Shown here piece by piece: positions 63,880 to 64,000 of a stretch of DNA of 64,000 bases (positions are counted from its first letter, which is position 1; each line of letters opens with the position of its first letter). The stretch is taken from positions 124,001-188,000 of the forward strand of contig NZ_AUEC01000014.1 in assembly GCF_000425785.1 (NCBI RefSeq), written 5' to 3'. This DNA is from Pseudomonas taiwanensis DSM 21245. Lineage in GTDB: Bacteria > Pseudomonadota > Gammaproteobacteria > Pseudomonadales > Pseudomonadaceae. Both the position numbers and the translations under genes were made by a program. The notes under the pieces are model-generated. The model was not told where the DNA came from. It worked only from the letters and a program-made list of their open reading frames with translations, and made no database searches.

Positions 63880-64000
<121 letters not shown>

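Overview
The window reads as a chromosome segment of a fluorescent or soil Pseudomonas, most likely of the P. putida group. The reasons are the GC-rich coding sequence, the short REP-type palindromes between genes, the ben/cat aromatic catabolism block with a BenF/OprD-type porin, and the McoA-like multicopper oxidase. All family calls were made by reading motifs and lengths; no database search was possible.

Left part (about 0.1-17.3 kb): nitrogen and C1 metabolism of quaternary and methylated amines. A LysR regulator diverges from an EamA exporter and a gamma-butyrobetaine dioxygenase. A small, less GC-rich operon (tautomerase, DsbA-like, SDR) follows. A LuxR-type regulator with a C-terminal PAS domain then diverges from an eight-gene run: the four subunits of a heme-dependent (dimethyl)amine N-demethylase, PurU, FolD, trimethylamine monooxygenase (Tmm) and TMAO demethylase (Tdm). 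Together these would take TMA to TMAO, DMA and methylamine, load the released C1 units on tetrahydrofolate, and drain them to formate. An amtB-glnK pair with a good sigma-54 promoter and an NtrC-like site converges on this run.

Middle-left part (17.6-27.5 kb): a large secreted multicopper oxidase with an Ig-like tail, a SCO1-cytochrome c fusion, a GGDEF-EAL protein, an unusual SDR/SMP-30 fusion, and a divergent LysR regulator separated from the fusion by a LysR-box-like palindrome.

27.5-35.5 kb: a tightly overlapping seven-gene operon on the minus strand that looks like an uncharacterised small-molecule biosynthesis cluster. It holds a PaaK-like ligase, an alpha/alpha-toroid protein, a double-length tautomerase, an acyl carrier protein, an N-terminally short adenylate-forming enzyme, an amidase-signature enzyme and an AsnB-type asparagine synthetase.

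35.7-55 kb: glycerate kinase, its CdaR-like regulator and a zeta-type toxin/antitoxin pair, then an MFS transporter gene split by an integrated element of about 11.7 kb (39704-51395). The element is flanked by a 22-bp direct repeat that matches the transporter reading frame on both sides, and deleting it restores a 442-residue transporter. It is visibly poorer in GC, all its genes lie on the minus strand, and a large serine recombinase sits at its right end. Its cargo includes a proteasome-beta-like Ntn hydrolase with the Thr1/Asp17/Lys triad, an HExxH protein next to an HNH-type protein, a membrane/winged-helix protein, a small serine recombinase, a very acidic 34-residue protein, a phage-spike remnant, and two noncoding zones rich in palindromes. 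After the transporter come a Rieske/FAD reductase and an aldo/keto reductase.

55-64 kb: a YdjM-like membrane protein, then the minus-strand block (benC)-benD-benK-catB-catC-catA-benE-benF, running off the right edge inside benC. It encodes benzoate uptake, conversion to catechol and ortho-cleavage through cis,cis-muconate and muconolactone.
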